Part shown: piece by piece, positions 1 to 8,143 of the stretch
How positions within the stretch are numbered: the first letter of the stretch is position 1
How the letters are laid out: each line of letters starts with the position of its first letter
Origin: Flavobacterium faecale
GTDB taxonomy: Bacteria > Bacteroidota > Bacteroidia > Flavobacteriales > Flavobacteriaceae
Length of the DNA stretch: 64,000 bases
Assembly (NCBI RefSeq): GCF_003076455.1
Contig: NZ_CP020918.1
Span: 1,984,001 to 2,048,000 of the forward strand
Direction: 5' to 3'
The notes under the pieces: model-generated
What the model saw: the letters and a program-made list of their open reading frames with translations, nothing else
The model's database searches: none
What the model was told of the DNA's origin: nothing
Translations under genes and position numbers: made by a program

Positions 1-609
1 ACAATAGAAGATGGTTTTATATCCTATGCCGAGTTGGTAGATTCAGAGAACAAGGCTGGCGAATTGACTTTTAGTTCAGTTCAGGCAACCGTTAAGTCTA
101 TTTCGAATGCAAAAGATGCTGCTAAAACCGAAATTGATGTACAAGCAAAATTTATGAAGCAAGCGCCTTTGAACCTTCATTGGAATTTTGATGTAAATAA
201 TAAAAATAATGCATTATGGGTGTCGGGTTCCCTCAAAAATTTACCTGCTTCTATCTTGAATCCGTTTTTAAAACCGAATATGAATGTTGTTTCAGAAGGA
301 AAAATAGATGAAATGTATTTCAAATTTCAAGCCAATAAATCAGTTTCAAATGGCGAAATGAAGATGAAATATGATAACTTTAAATTTAATATTTTGCAAA
401 ATGATAGTTCCAAAGTCAACAAACTGCTGACAGCTATTGGTTCATTATTTTTTAAATCAGATTCTGAAGGCGACTCCAAAGCAGATTTTAGATATGGTAC
501 TATTGAAGCAGAAAGAGATCAGACAAAATCATTTTTTAATTATTTGTGGATTAGTGTCAAAAGCGGTGTCGTAAGTACGCTTACGGGCAATGGTGAGAAA
601 GAGAAATAA
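1..609 (+). CDS. AsmA/DUF748-like protein, C-terminal part
   Basis: The reading frame is open from the first base, so the gene begins upstream and only about 202 C-terminal residues are visible. The visible part alternates hydrophilic beta-strand-like segments and ends in a charged tail (GEKEK). This fits the C-terminal region of the large AsmA/DUF748-type envelope proteins of Bacteroidota, which are anchored by one N-terminal membrane helix and extend into the periplasm. No catalytic motif is visible. The family call rests on general resemblance and is moderate. The next gene starts 27 bp downstream on the same strand and may be cotranscribed. Confidence 0.55.
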   Translation, partial: TIEDGFISYAELVDSENKAGELTFSSVQATVKSISNAKDAAKTEIDVQAKFMKQAPLNLHWNFDVNNKNNALWVSGSLKNLPASILNPFLKPNMNVVSEGKIDEMYFKFQANKSVSNGEMKMKYDNFKFNILQNDSSKVNKLLTAIGSLFFKSDSEGDSKADFRYGTIEAERDQTKSFFNYLWISVKSGVVSTLTGNGEKEK

Positions 610-636
610 TAGTTAACTAAAATAAAATAGAATGAG

Positions 637-1167
637 ATGAACAGGAATACAAATCATAAGCGAGCCATAATAGGAGGTGTTATCTCGCTTGCCATCATGC
701 TACTGGGGAGTTTGGTGCTGGGAAAATTAAGCGGCTACGAGGCCAAAGTCCTTATTCAGAAATCATTATCGGGTGTCAATACCTTATGCAATACCATTGC
801 TCTCGCATCAGCAACTATCTTGGCATTATTACTGACGGTTTTAGGCATTAGTTCCAATTCTAGAGCCAAACTCAAAAGAGATCATTATTTTCATGTACTG
901 GCAATAGCGAAGTGGGATACGGCGGTATTTATAGCTTCAATTGTATCTTTTATGCTCTTGAACTTACCTATAACCGAGACAGATGCAGTGCCAACATACT
1001 GGTACAATTATTTGTATTATACCTCACTAACAATTTCGAGTATCCTAACTTCAGGGTTAATAGTTGTAGTTTTGATGCTTTACAATACCATTGTAAATAT
1101 GATCGAAATTGTGGGTTTAGAAAATCACGATCATCCGCTAGCAGTTGATAAAAAAGAGGAAAAATAG
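637..1167 (+). CDS. hypothetical membrane protein with four TM segments
   Basis: A 176-residue protein I cannot assign to a family. Four hydrophobic stretches are visible, at about residues 10-30, 50-70, 88-108 and 127-152, separated by short charged loops. The C-terminal tail is charged (DKKEEK). The ATG at 637 is the first in-frame start after the upstream stop. It follows the AsmA/DUF748-like gene by 27 bp and precedes a clear terminator hairpin. An inner-membrane protein of unknown role is as far as the sequence goes. Confidence 0.7.
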   Translation: MNRNTNHKRAIIGGVISLAIMLLGSLVLGKLSGYEAKVLIQKSLSGVNTLCNTIALASATILALLLTVLGISSNSRAKLKRDHYFHVLAIAKWDTAVFIASIVSFMLLNLPITETDAVPTYWYNYLYYTSLTISSILTSGLIVVVLMLYNTIVNMIEIVGLENHDHPLAVDKKEEK

Positions 1168-1207
1168 TCCTTGCAATAGCCGTAAACATCATAAATCGAG
1201 CACATAA

Positions 1208-1248
1208 AAATGCCTTTACTTTCATTAAGAAGGTAAAGGCATTTTTTT
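1208..1248 (+). terminator. intrinsic terminator of the 637-1167 gene
   Basis: A 12-bp perfect stem (1208-1219 with 1233-1244) is followed by a run of seven T on the + strand. The convergent gene ends at 1265, and the A-run on the left arm allows some bidirectional use. Confidence 0.75.
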
Positions 1249-1264
1249 AGTGGAGCACAGGTGC

Positions 1265-1636
1265 TTATTCTTTATCGTGATCTTTAATAGCATTTTCCAT
1301 GATGGCGTTGATATCTTCACGGTTAGAAATTTGATTTTCGGGAATGGCAGCAAAAAACTCAGAAAGCTCCAAATCAGCTGTTGGTCCATAGCCCAATAAC
1401 ATTGTTCCTTTTTCGTTTGAGTCCGTTTCGATGACATATAAAATAGATAAATCTTCTGGATTGCTCATACCTTCGTAGCGGTGTTGCGCTACAATGTGCA
1501 AGTTGCTAGGTTGGTATGCTTCACTTGTATCGCTGTTAAAAAGTGTTCCCTCTCTAAAATAGAAATTGCTAGTATATCCTTTTTCTTGATAGATTTCGAT
1601 ATAGTCTTTTTCGTGTTTTGAATATTCGTTGATCAT
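1265..1636 (-). CDS. small conserved hypothetical protein
   Basis: A 123-residue soluble, acidic protein with no signal peptide, no membrane segment and no motif I can name. It resembles short Bacteroidota proteins that databases have sometimes labelled phosphoribosylpyrophosphate synthetase. That label is not supported here: no PRPP-binding loop is visible and the length is less than half of a real Prs. It stands alone between two terminators. The start at 1636 is the only Met at the N-terminus (MINEYSKHE). Confidence 0.65.
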   Translation of the reverse strand: MINEYSKHEKDYIEIYQEKGYTSNFYFREGTLFNSDTSEAYQPSNLHIVAQHRYEGMSNPEDLSILYVIETDSNEKGTMLLGYGPTADLELSEFFAAIPENQISNREDINAIMENAIKDHDKE

Positions 1637-1742
1637 GATTTTAGATTTTTAATGATTAGACTTAGATTTTTCGAAAAATAGAATTACTTCAATAATTTAT
1701 GTATAGCGGTATAATCTCTTTTTCGAAAATAGAAATAGTATA

Positions 1743-1803
1743 AAAAAACAAACTGCTTATAGTTTCAATGAGAAGTAAATTTCATTTTGATATAAGCAGT
1801 TTG
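1743..1803 (-). terminator. terminator of the catalase gene
   Basis: Complementary arms at 1750-1761 and 1791-1802 form a 12-bp stem. On the minus strand they are followed by a U-rich run (the A-rich stretch at 1743-1748). It lies directly beyond the catalase stop codon. Confidence 0.65.
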
Positions 1804-1819
1804 CAGTCGTATGTTAGTA

Positions 1820-3958
1820 TTAGGCTGGAATTTCTTTGACTTTTTCACTTCTATCCCAGTTACGGTGTTGTTTTATTGCGTTGATAAAAGCATCTGGTTT
1901 TTCGTCAATCAATACTGCCGCATCATCTTTGAATTTTGCTAGATATGTTTTATCGATTAATGCATTGTCTTTTCCGTCCACGGCAATTGCTTTACAGTGT
2001 TTTAAGGCTTCGTTAATAAATTTTAAAAACTTAGCTTCACCCATAAGCTCGTTTACAGACTCTTTTCCACCAGGAATATACACAGCATCAAACAAAACAC
2101 TTTCGGTAGTCATTATGGCAGCATCTACTTTGTGCTTCATGCCTGCGTCGCAAGTGACCATTCCTCCATGAGGCGCGACCAAGTTCAAAACGGCACCTTC
2201 TTTTTCTAATGCATCTGCCATTGCTTTATAATTTTTCATCGAAAAACCGTTGGCAACCAAGACCGCAATTTTTCGAGAAACAATACTGTCAAATTTAGTA
2301 TTGGCTTGACTTAAGGTTGGTGCGCTGTCTAGATAGTTTTTCTTTTTTGGTGGTTGTTGCTCCTCTATATTTGCATCGGCTCCAATGGCTTGATTGATAG
2401 GTCGCTCAATGTCTGACGGAATTTCAAGTCCAAGACCTTTTGCTACTTTTTTTGCTAAATCTTCATCGATTTCGGCAATTAACCATAACATGCGCTCTTT
2501 TATGTGATCATGATTACATTTACCCAATTCAAAGGTGTACGCATCTGCTACGTGTTGTTGCTCCCATTTGGCTAAGCTTCTATAAAAAAGGGCTGGTTGC
2601 GAGAAGTGATCGTTAAAGCTAGCGCTTCTTGTTCTTATTTTTTTTGCATCAATGCGTTCTTCATAAGAGTGGAATCCACCTTCGGCCATTTTAGCTAAAT
2701 GTGGGCATCCTCCGCTTAAACTATTAGGGAAATAAGCAGTTTGACCTTTGTTAATTTCGGTTTGCATCATTCCGTCGCGTTGGTTATTGTGTGATTCAAC
2801 AACAGGACGATTGATCGGAATTTGGTTAAAATTTGGTCCACCTAGTCGTGACAACTGCGTGTCGCGGTAGGAGAATAGTCTACCTTGAAGCAAAGGATCA
2901 TTGGTAAAATCAATTCCGGGAACAATATGACCTGGCAAAAATGCAACTTGCTCTGTCTCTGCAAAGAAGTTTTCTGGATTTTTATTCAGTGTCATTTTTC
3001 CGATAATTTTTACCGGAACCATTTCTTCTGGAATTAATTTGGTAGGATCCAATAAGTCGAATTCGAACTTGAACTCGTCTTCTTGCGGAATAATTTGTAC
3101 ACCCAATTCCCATTCTGGAAACTGACCTGCATCAATGGCATCCCATAAATCTCGACGATGAAAGTCGGCATCGGCACCATTTATTTTTACGGCCTCATCC
3201 CATGTAAGAGAGTGAACCCCTAATTTTGGTTTCCAATGGAAACGTACAAAATGAGATTCGTTTTTGTCATTAATTAAACGGAAGGTATGAATACCAAATC
3301 CTTCCATCATTCTAAAACTACGCGGAATCGCACGGTCACTCATCACCCAAATGTGGTTATGGAGCGTTTCTGTGGTGTGCGAAACAAAATCGTAAAATGT
3401 ATCGTGGGCTGATGCAGCTTGCGGAATTTCTTTGTTTGGTTCTGGTTTGACAGAGTGAATCAGGTCGGGGAATTTTATAGCATCTTGGATAAAAAAGATA
3501 GGCATGTTGTTTCCAACCAAATCCCAAGTTCCTTCTTGGGTATAAAATTTCACAGCAAATCCTCGCACATCACGTGCAAGATCTGGTGAACCTTTTGATC
3601 CTGCTACGGTAGAAAATCGAACAAATACTGGAGTTGTTCTCTTCACATCGGTAAAAATTCCAGCTTTACTATATTGTTCTATACTTTCATAAAGTTCAAA
3701 AACGCCATGTGCTGCGCTTCCTCTAGCATGCACAATACGCTCAGGTATGCGCTCGTGGTCAAAACTGGTGATTTTTTCACGCAATAAAAAGTCTTCTAAA
3801 AGGGTAGAGCCTCTTTCTCCAGATTTCAGAGAATTGTTGGTGTCATTAACTTTCAATCCTTGATTGGTGGTCATCACTTTGCCAGTGCTGTCTTTTTCAG
3901 AAGCTTTTAGAGCCTCTGTCTTTGCAGATCCTAGATTTTCTTTTTTATTCGTAGCCAT
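1820..3958 (-). CDS. katE: large-subunit catalase (HPII type) with DJ-1/PfpI-like C-terminal domain
   Basis: Breaks down hydrogen peroxide to water and oxygen with a heme cofactor in the cytoplasm. The 712-residue length fits the large-subunit clade rather than the roughly 480-residue small clade. Visible motifs are the distal His in RIVHARGSAAHG (His77), the Asn in DLVGNNMPIFF and the proximal heme-ligand Tyr in RLFSYRDTQ. From about residue 565 the chain forms a flavodoxin-like DJ-1/PfpI-type domain (KIAVLVANGFSMKNY; VYIPGGKES), typical of KatE and of uncertain function. The first 45 residues are a polar extension. An AraC-type regulator gene lies 83 bp upstream on the same strand and may control it. 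Confidence 0.95.
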   Translation of the reverse strand: MATNKKENLGSAKTEALKASEKDSTGKVMTTNQGLKVNDTNNSLKSGERGSTLLEDFLLREKITSFDHERIPERIVHARGSAAHGVFELYESIEQYSKAGIFTDVKRTTPVFVRFSTVAGSKGSPDLARDVRGFAVKFYTQEGTWDLVGNNMPIFFIQDAIKFPDLIHSVKPEPNKEIPQAASAHDTFYDFVSHTTETLHNHIWVMSDRAIPRSFRMMEGFGIHTFRLINDKNESHFVRFHWKPKLGVHSLTWDEAVKINGADADFHRRDLWDAIDAGQFPEWELGVQIIPQEDEFKFEFDLLDPTKLIPEEMVPVKIIGKMTLNKNPENFFAETEQVAFLPGHIVPGIDFTNDPLLQGRLFSYRDTQLSRLGGPNFNQIPINRPVVESHNNQRDGMMQTEINKGQTAYFPNSLSGGCPHLAKMAEGGFHSYEERIDAKKIRTRSASFNDHFSQPALFYRSLAKWEQQHVADAYTFELGKCNHDHIKERMLWLIAEIDEDLAKKVAKGLGLEIPSDIERPINQAIGADANIEEQQPPKKKNYLDSAPTLSQANTKFDSIVSRKIAVLVANGFSMKNYKAMADALEKEGAVLNLVAPHGGMVTCDAGMKHKVDAAIMTTESVLFDAVYIPGGKESVNELMGEAKFLKFINEALKHCKAIAVDGKDNALIDKTYLAKFKDDAAVLIDEKPDAFINAIKQHRNWDRSEKVKEIPA

Positions 3959-4041
3959 GTTACAAGTTTTTATGAGTTGATAAAGTTGCTGTTTGCGTAT
4001 GCTTTACTAGTATTCGGTTTAATTGCGAATAGTTAACTGTT

Positions 4042-5049
4042 TTAGAGTGACAATGCCGATCTATTTTGATAGTATTTTGGGCAGCAATTGTACTTTTCTT
4101 TAAATATTTTCGAAAAATAACTTCTGCTAGTGAGTCCTATTGTGTAGACAATTTCAGAAATATTTAATTCTGAAGTTCGAATTAAATTTTCGGCAATTTC
4201 GACCCTCGCATTACGTACAAAGTCAGTTACCGTTCTATTATGTAAAATTTTGAAACCTTCTTGAAGTTTCAAAGGTGATAAACCTGATCTTTTGCTCAAA
4301 TATTTAATGCTATAAGGCATAGCAGGATGCTTTATAATGGAATCAGATAATTCTTTGACCATCTTCATTTCGTATTGATTCAGTTGAAATGCAGCTGTAT
4401 CATTGGTCATTGTGTCCAATCTATGTTGTTCAATTTCTAAAGCTAAAATCAAATAAATAGTACTGTTGGTCAATAAATTTCGAACCAAAGCATCTTCGCT
4501 AATAGCTTTTAAGGATTGTATTTTGTCGAAAATTCGAAGATTAAGCGAACCTACGTACGAGAAAGCTTGACTGTTTGTCGAGTCTAGAAAAGTATTTTTT
4601 AATTGGGAACGAAGTTCATGATCTGACACAGATAATGCGTCTACAATTACAATCGAAAATTTAATGTGCTCGTTGGCAGAAAAGCGTAGTGCATTTTTAT
4701 TTTGATCGGTATTTGAAAATATGATCGTCTGGAAAGCCTCAATTTCTTTAGTGTCTTCCCCAGTTCCAGTGCTTTGCTTTATCGTTCCTTGTGAGCAATA
4801 TCCAAAATATACAGAGTTTGATTGGTCAATTTTGTATAGAATAGATAGGTCTTCATGAAAAACGAGATCATATTCCATATATAAAATAGCATTTTCAACC
4901 GGAATCCCAGAGATGCGTCCTTTTGCTATTTCATTGTCAATCTGAAGCTGAAATTCATTTGACTTTACTTCCAATTGTCCTCCTAACTGACGTTGTAAAT
5001 CAGTAAATAATTCATTTATATCGTTCGAAATTATGGATAAAGTCTTCAT
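4042..5049 (-). CDS. AraC-family transcriptional regulator
   Basis: A 335-residue protein. The last 95 residues form the double helix-turn-helix of the AraC family (SIKYLSKRSGLSPLKLQEGF, then SEIVYTIGLTSRSYFSKIFK with the usual final KYY). The N-terminal 230 residues are a poorly conserved sensor domain with no recognisable ligand motif. It lies upstream of the catalase gene on the same strand, so peroxide or redox control of katE is a reasonable inference, but the sequence does not prove it. Confidence 0.88.
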   Translation of the reverse strand: MKTLSIISNDINELFTDLQRQLGGQLEVKSNEFQLQIDNEIAKGRISGIPVENAILYMEYDLVFHEDLSILYKIDQSNSVYFGYCSQGTIKQSTGTGEDTKEIEAFQTIIFSNTDQNKNALRFSANEHIKFSIVIVDALSVSDHELRSQLKNTFLDSTNSQAFSYVGSLNLRIFDKIQSLKAISEDALVRNLLTNSTIYLILALEIEQHRLDTMTNDTAAFQLNQYEMKMVKELSDSIIKHPAMPYSIKYLSKRSGLSPLKLQEGFKILHNRTVTDFVRNARVEIAENLIRTSELNISEIVYTIGLTSRSYFSKIFKEKYNCCPKYYQNRSALSL

Positions 5050-5283
5050 GTCTTGAATTTAAAATGGTCAGTGAGCGCTAGTTTTGAATTTTGATGTTAC
5101 AAAGTTGCGCAGGATTGCCTTGAAAACTGTTACATAATTTTGATATTGGGTTATAGAATTTTAAGGATATAATGAGAATTGACTAAAAAAAGGAATATAC
5201 TTGATGGCCTATAACCATTCAATTGCCTGATAAACTTTTAATTCGAAAAGAAAAAAAGTAGTTAAAAAGTATTTTTAGTAATC
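5050..5283. other. intergenic region upstream of the IS element
   Basis: A 234-bp AT-rich stretch between the divergently oriented AraC gene and the insertion sequence. It should contain the AraC promoter. I see no gene or strong hairpin. The last five bases (5279-5283, TAATC) are one copy of the IS target duplication. Confidence 0.5.
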
Positions 5284-5365
5284 CCTTAAATCCGCAAGCT
5301 TTATTAACAGGAAGAATAAAAAGCCAATAAAAACAATGCTTTAAAGGCATTTTTCTTCCCTGAAA

Positions 5366-5385
5366 TTTCACTAAATTTAGTGAAA
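5366..5385. promoter_or_regulatory. 20-bp perfect palindrome before the transposase start
   Basis: TTTCACTAAATTTAGTGAAA is a perfect inverted repeat ending 11 bases before the GTG start of the transposase. It could be an operator or an mRNA hairpin limiting transposase translation. This role is inference. Confidence 0.5.
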
Positions 5386-5396
5386 CTCGTAGCAAG

Positions 5397-6671
5397 GTGA
5401 AAATTACAACATCCTTAGAAAACATCAACTCATTTGGCGGATTAAATTTTATATCTTCCGAATTCGATCAATTAGAATTACCTAAACTAATCACATCCTC
5501 TTTAGGAAGCCGTTCACTATTAACCACTTACCAATATCACGATATTATTAAAAATATTTGGATGATTTTGTTCTCTGGAGGTGATTGTGCCGAGGATATT
5601 CAAACAAATTTAAAATCAGAACTTTCCAATGTTTTGAATATGAAAATTTGTTCGGCAGACACCATTTTGCGTCTCCAAAAAGAACTTAGTTTGGTCAAAG
5701 AAATTCATTTGAGTAAAAATAACGTTGAAAATCAGTTTAGTAATCATCCCTTTTTAAATAAATTAAACCTATCCATTCTATTGTTAACCAATCAGTTAGA
5801 AAAAGGAAAAAGTTATGACTTAGATTTTGATAATCAATTTATTGCTTGTGAAAAATATGACGCGAAGAAAGGCTATAAAAAACTACGAGGTTATTTTCCA
5901 GGTATTGCAACTATTGGAAAAAACATTGTTTATTTAGAAAATAGAAATGGCAATTGTAATGTAAAATTCAAGCAAGAAGAAACGCTTTCTAATGTTTACA
6001 AAATGCTGCAATCTAACAATATTAGTGTAAAAAGAAGCCGAATGGATTGTGGTTCTTTTACCAAGGCTGTTATTGATGTTGTGCAAGAAAACAGCGAATT
6101 GTTTTATATTCGTGCGCAACGCTGTTCTGAACTCAATGAGACTATTAAAGCTGTTAAGAAATGGAAAAAAGTAACCATCGGCTTTAAAGAATTTGAAGTA
6201 GCTAGTGTCAACTACATACCTTTCAACGGAAATAAAACTTATAGATATGTAGTAAGTAGAGAGGCTAATAAGAATAGTCAAATAGATGTTTTTCAAGGAG
6301 ATAACTTCATTTATAGAGCAATAATAATCAATGACAATGAAATGAGCGACCAAGAAGTGGTTTGCTTTTACAATCAAAGAGGTGGTTCTGAAAAAATATT
6401 TGATGAAATGAATAATGATTTTGGTTGGGGGAATTTGCCTTTTTCATTCTTAGAGGAAAACACCGTTTATATGCTTATTACAGCAATGTGTCGAAATTTT
6501 TATTTGTATTTTATAGAAAAAATAGCTCATAAAATCCCTTTCATAGAAAAGAATTTCCGTCTAAAAAAATTCATCTTCCGATTTGTGGTTGTTCCTTTTA
6601 AATGGATTAAAAAAGGTGGTCAAAAAACATTAAAACTCTTCACTGACAAACCCTATCAGTTACTGATTTAA
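5397..6671 (+). CDS. IS1380-family transposase
   Basis: A 424-residue DDE transposase carried by the surrounding insertion sequence, which catalyses its cut-and-paste movement. Visible family features are an N-terminal region with the GGLNF motif, a central catalytic stretch (LDFDNQFIACEKYDAKKGY), and the YNQRGGSEKIFDEMNNDFGW motif near residue 325-345, which holds the last acidic catalytic residue. A basic C-terminal tail follows. The frame is complete. The GTG at 5397 is the start that keeps the full N-terminus. Its neighbours are the terminal inverted repeats, and no accessory gene is present. Confidence 0.93.
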   Translation: MKITTSLENINSFGGLNFISSEFDQLELPKLITSSLGSRSLLTTYQYHDIIKNIWMILFSGGDCAEDIQTNLKSELSNVLNMKICSADTILRLQKELSLVKEIHLSKNNVENQFSNHPFLNKLNLSILLLTNQLEKGKSYDLDFDNQFIACEKYDAKKGYKKLRGYFPGIATIGKNIVYLENRNGNCNVKFKQEETLSNVYKMLQSNNISVKRSRMDCGSFTKAVIDVVQENSELFYIRAQRCSELNETIKAVKKWKKVTIGFKEFEVASVNYIPFNGNKTYRYVVSREANKNSQIDVFQGDNFIYRAIIINDNEMSDQEVVCFYNQRGGSEKIFDEMNNDFGWGNLPFSFLEENTVYMLITAMCRNFYLYFIEKIAHKIPFIEKNFRLKKFIFRFVVVPFKWIKKGGQKTLKLFTDKPYQLLI

Positions 6672-6954
6672 CTGTTTTTATTTTGAATATTTATACTAAA
6701 TTGGGATAATTACGTTTGATTGCTAAAATTTAAGCACTATATATCAATATATTATGTTTTATTTGAAATAAATTAACTTATACCCATAGCGTTCTTCAAA
6801 GTAAAAAATGAATTTACGTAGATTGCCATAAAATGGATTATGGTAAAACCTGATAAACATTTTTTTAGGTAGTTATTAAACCGAAAATTATAAATAATGC
6901 ATAAACAAAATCCGCAAAACTAATTTGTTTTAGGCTTGCGGATTTAAGGTAATC

Positions 6955-7140
6955 AAAAAAATGGTTATTTGTTTAGAAACCAACGCTGCTTCGGAAGGAA
7001 TTTATGTGAAATCGAATTCTTTTTTTTCGAAAGTGAAAGCAGAAATCTCGTTAGAATAAAATAAAATTATACGCAGAACATCAAAATCAGTTACCTAATA
7101 GCAAGAATAGAATGGAAGATATAGGAATTAAAAAAAAGTA
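6955..7140. other. AT-rich gap after the IS, with a possible 32-codon ORF
   Basis: No recognisable gene. A short frame at 6961-7059 (starting MVICLETNAASEG, ending at TAA) begins just after the right target duplication. It resembles nothing I know and may be chance or a remnant of sequence interrupted by the IS. Confidence 0.25.
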
Positions 7141-7148
7141 AAGCACAA

Positions 7149-7470
7149 TAAAAAAAAACCTTAAATGAGTGATGTTTAAGGGTTTCTTTCCGTAGCGAGT
7201 TCGCCGTGGCGAATGAACTCATGAACAATTTCATTGATTTGTTAGGTTTGAAATAACAGAATACTGCAGTTTTGTCAAACTTTATCGCAAAAAAAAACCT
7301 TAAACAATTGTTGTTTAAGGGTTTAATTTTGTAGCGAGTTCGCCGCGGCGAATGATCTCTTAAACAATTTCAGTGATTTATGAGGTTTGAAATAACAGAA
7401 TACTGCAGTTTTATCAAACTTTATTCCAATAAAAAACCCTTAAACAATTGATGCTTAAGGGTTTGTTCTT
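7149..7470 (-). repeat. tandem ~140-bp repeats derived from the tRNA-Met tail and terminator
   Basis: Three phased copies of a unit are present, with GTAGCGAG at 7192, 7331 and 7471 (spacing 139 and 140 bp). The third copy is the real tRNA-Met 3' end. Each unit has a terminator-like hairpin with the core CCTTAAACAA/TTGTTTAAGG (perfect in copy two at 7298-7320), then GTAGCGAG and a short tRNA-like stretch. In copies one and two the T-arm is replaced by a small inverted repeat (TTCGCCGCGGCGAA at 7339-7352 in copy two). The linker with AATAACAGAATACTGCAG is also repeated. The units do not encode a full tRNA. Confidence 0.8.
7434..7464 (-). terminator. tRNA-Met terminator
   Basis: Directly beyond the tRNA on the minus strand, an AAACCCTTAAGC hairpin with a GGGTTT closing arm is followed by a U-run. 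It is the third copy of the hairpin found in the tandem repeat. Confidence 0.65.
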
Positions 7471-7471
7471 G

Positions 7472-7545
7472 TAGCGAGAACGAGATTTGAACTCGTGACC
7501 TCAGGGTTATGAATCCTGCGCTCTAACCGACTGAGCTACCTCGCC
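7472..7545 (-). tRNA. tRNA-Met (anticodon CAT)
   Basis: A 74-nt cloverleaf can be drawn on the minus strand. The acceptor arms are GGCGAGG and TCTCGCT with discriminator A, the D-arm is GCTC/GAGC, the anticodon loop is TTCATAA, and the T-arm is ACGAG TTCAAAT CTCGT. There is no encoded CCA. The first acceptor pair is G-U and the anticodon stem has one A-C mismatch. CAT can mean elongator Met or, if modified, Ile(CAU). The elongator form is more likely from the overall sequence. Confidence 0.93.
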
Positions 7546-7579
7546 AAATGCAACGATCGGTTGTTGTTCGTTGCGGGTG

Positions 7580-7614
7580 CAAATATAAAACTTTTATTAA
7601 AGCACGCAAGCAAA
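7580..7614 (-). promoter_or_regulatory. putative promoter of tRNA-Met
   Basis: On the minus strand TTTG (7614-7611) is followed after 23 nt by TATATTTG (7587-7580). This matches the Bacteroidota TTTG/TAnnTTTG promoter pattern and lies about 35 bp before the tRNA. Confidence 0.5.
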
Positions 7615-7695
7615 AATCAAAGAAAAAAAAATATTTTTAAAAACGTTTTTTTATCGGGCATATAATGTATATATTCGAAAAAAAATTACTACCTC

Positions 7696-8088
7696 ATGGA
7701 TCAGAAAATACGTTACGAAATAGAGTTTCCTATCACATCATCTCCACAGTTGTTGTACCAATATATTTCGACTCCGTCTGGTTTGTCTGAATGGTTTGCA
7801 GACAATGTAAATTCTAGAGGAGAGTTTTTTACCTTCATCTGGGATGATTCACAAGAGAAAGCAAGGCTTGCCTCTAAGAAATCAGGTGAAAAAGTAAAAT
7901 TCAAATGGGTCGATGACAATAACAAGGATACAGATTTGTTTTTTGAAATCCATATTCTTGTCGATGAGTTGACAAAAGATGTATCACTTATGGTGGTGGA
8001 TTTTGCTGATGCTGATGAAGTAGACGAAGCAAAGTTGTTGTGGGAGAATCAAATCTCAGATTTAAAACATCTACTAGGTTCTGTCTAG
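7696..8088 (+). CDS. START-like / SRPBCC-fold protein
   Basis: A 130-residue soluble protein with the helix-grip pattern of SRPBCC/AHSA1-like proteins. The early segment resembles LLYQYISTPSGLSEWFADNV, then come beta strands with a WDDS turn and a long C-terminal helix ending in LWENQISDLKHLL. In Bacteroidota such proteins are annotated as START-like domain proteins. A ligand is not known and no catalytic residue is expected. It lies 55 bp before the class IV aminotransferase gene on the same strand, possibly one transcript. Confidence 0.8.
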   Translation: MDQKIRYEIEFPITSSPQLLYQYISTPSGLSEWFADNVNSRGEFFTFIWDDSQEKARLASKKSGEKVKFKWVDDNNKDTDLFFEIHILVDELTKDVSLMVVDFADADEVDEAKLLWENQISDLKHLLGSV

Positions 8089-8143
8089 TATAATACTATA
8101 TTAAAACTTATATTTGCCTTGAACAAAATTCAGGGCTTTTTTT

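Larger units (their letters stand above)
5284..6949 (+). mobile_element. complete IS1380-family insertion sequence (1666 bp)
   Basis: Perfect 16-bp terminal inverted repeats occur at 5284-5299 (CCTTAAATCCGCAAGC) and 6934-6949. They are flanked by a 5-bp direct repeat TAATC at 5279-5283 and 6950-6954. The ends begin with CC, and the length, duplication size and single transposase gene all fit the IS1380 family. The element appears intact, with an uninterrupted transposase frame. About 270 bp of AT-rich DNA separate the transposase stop from the right end. A copy count in the genome cannot be judged from this window. Confidence 0.92.

Noticed and set aside
1265..1636. Phosphoribosylpyrophosphate synthetase
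   Set aside because: Too short and without the PRPP-binding loop; such a label would be a propagated misannotation.
5934..6377. 147-residue ORF on the minus strand inside the transposase
   Set aside because: It is a shadow frame of the transposase with no family features.
7192..7359. Additional tRNA genes in the repeated units
   Set aside because: Only part of the 3' end is repeated; there is no D-arm or anticodon arm.
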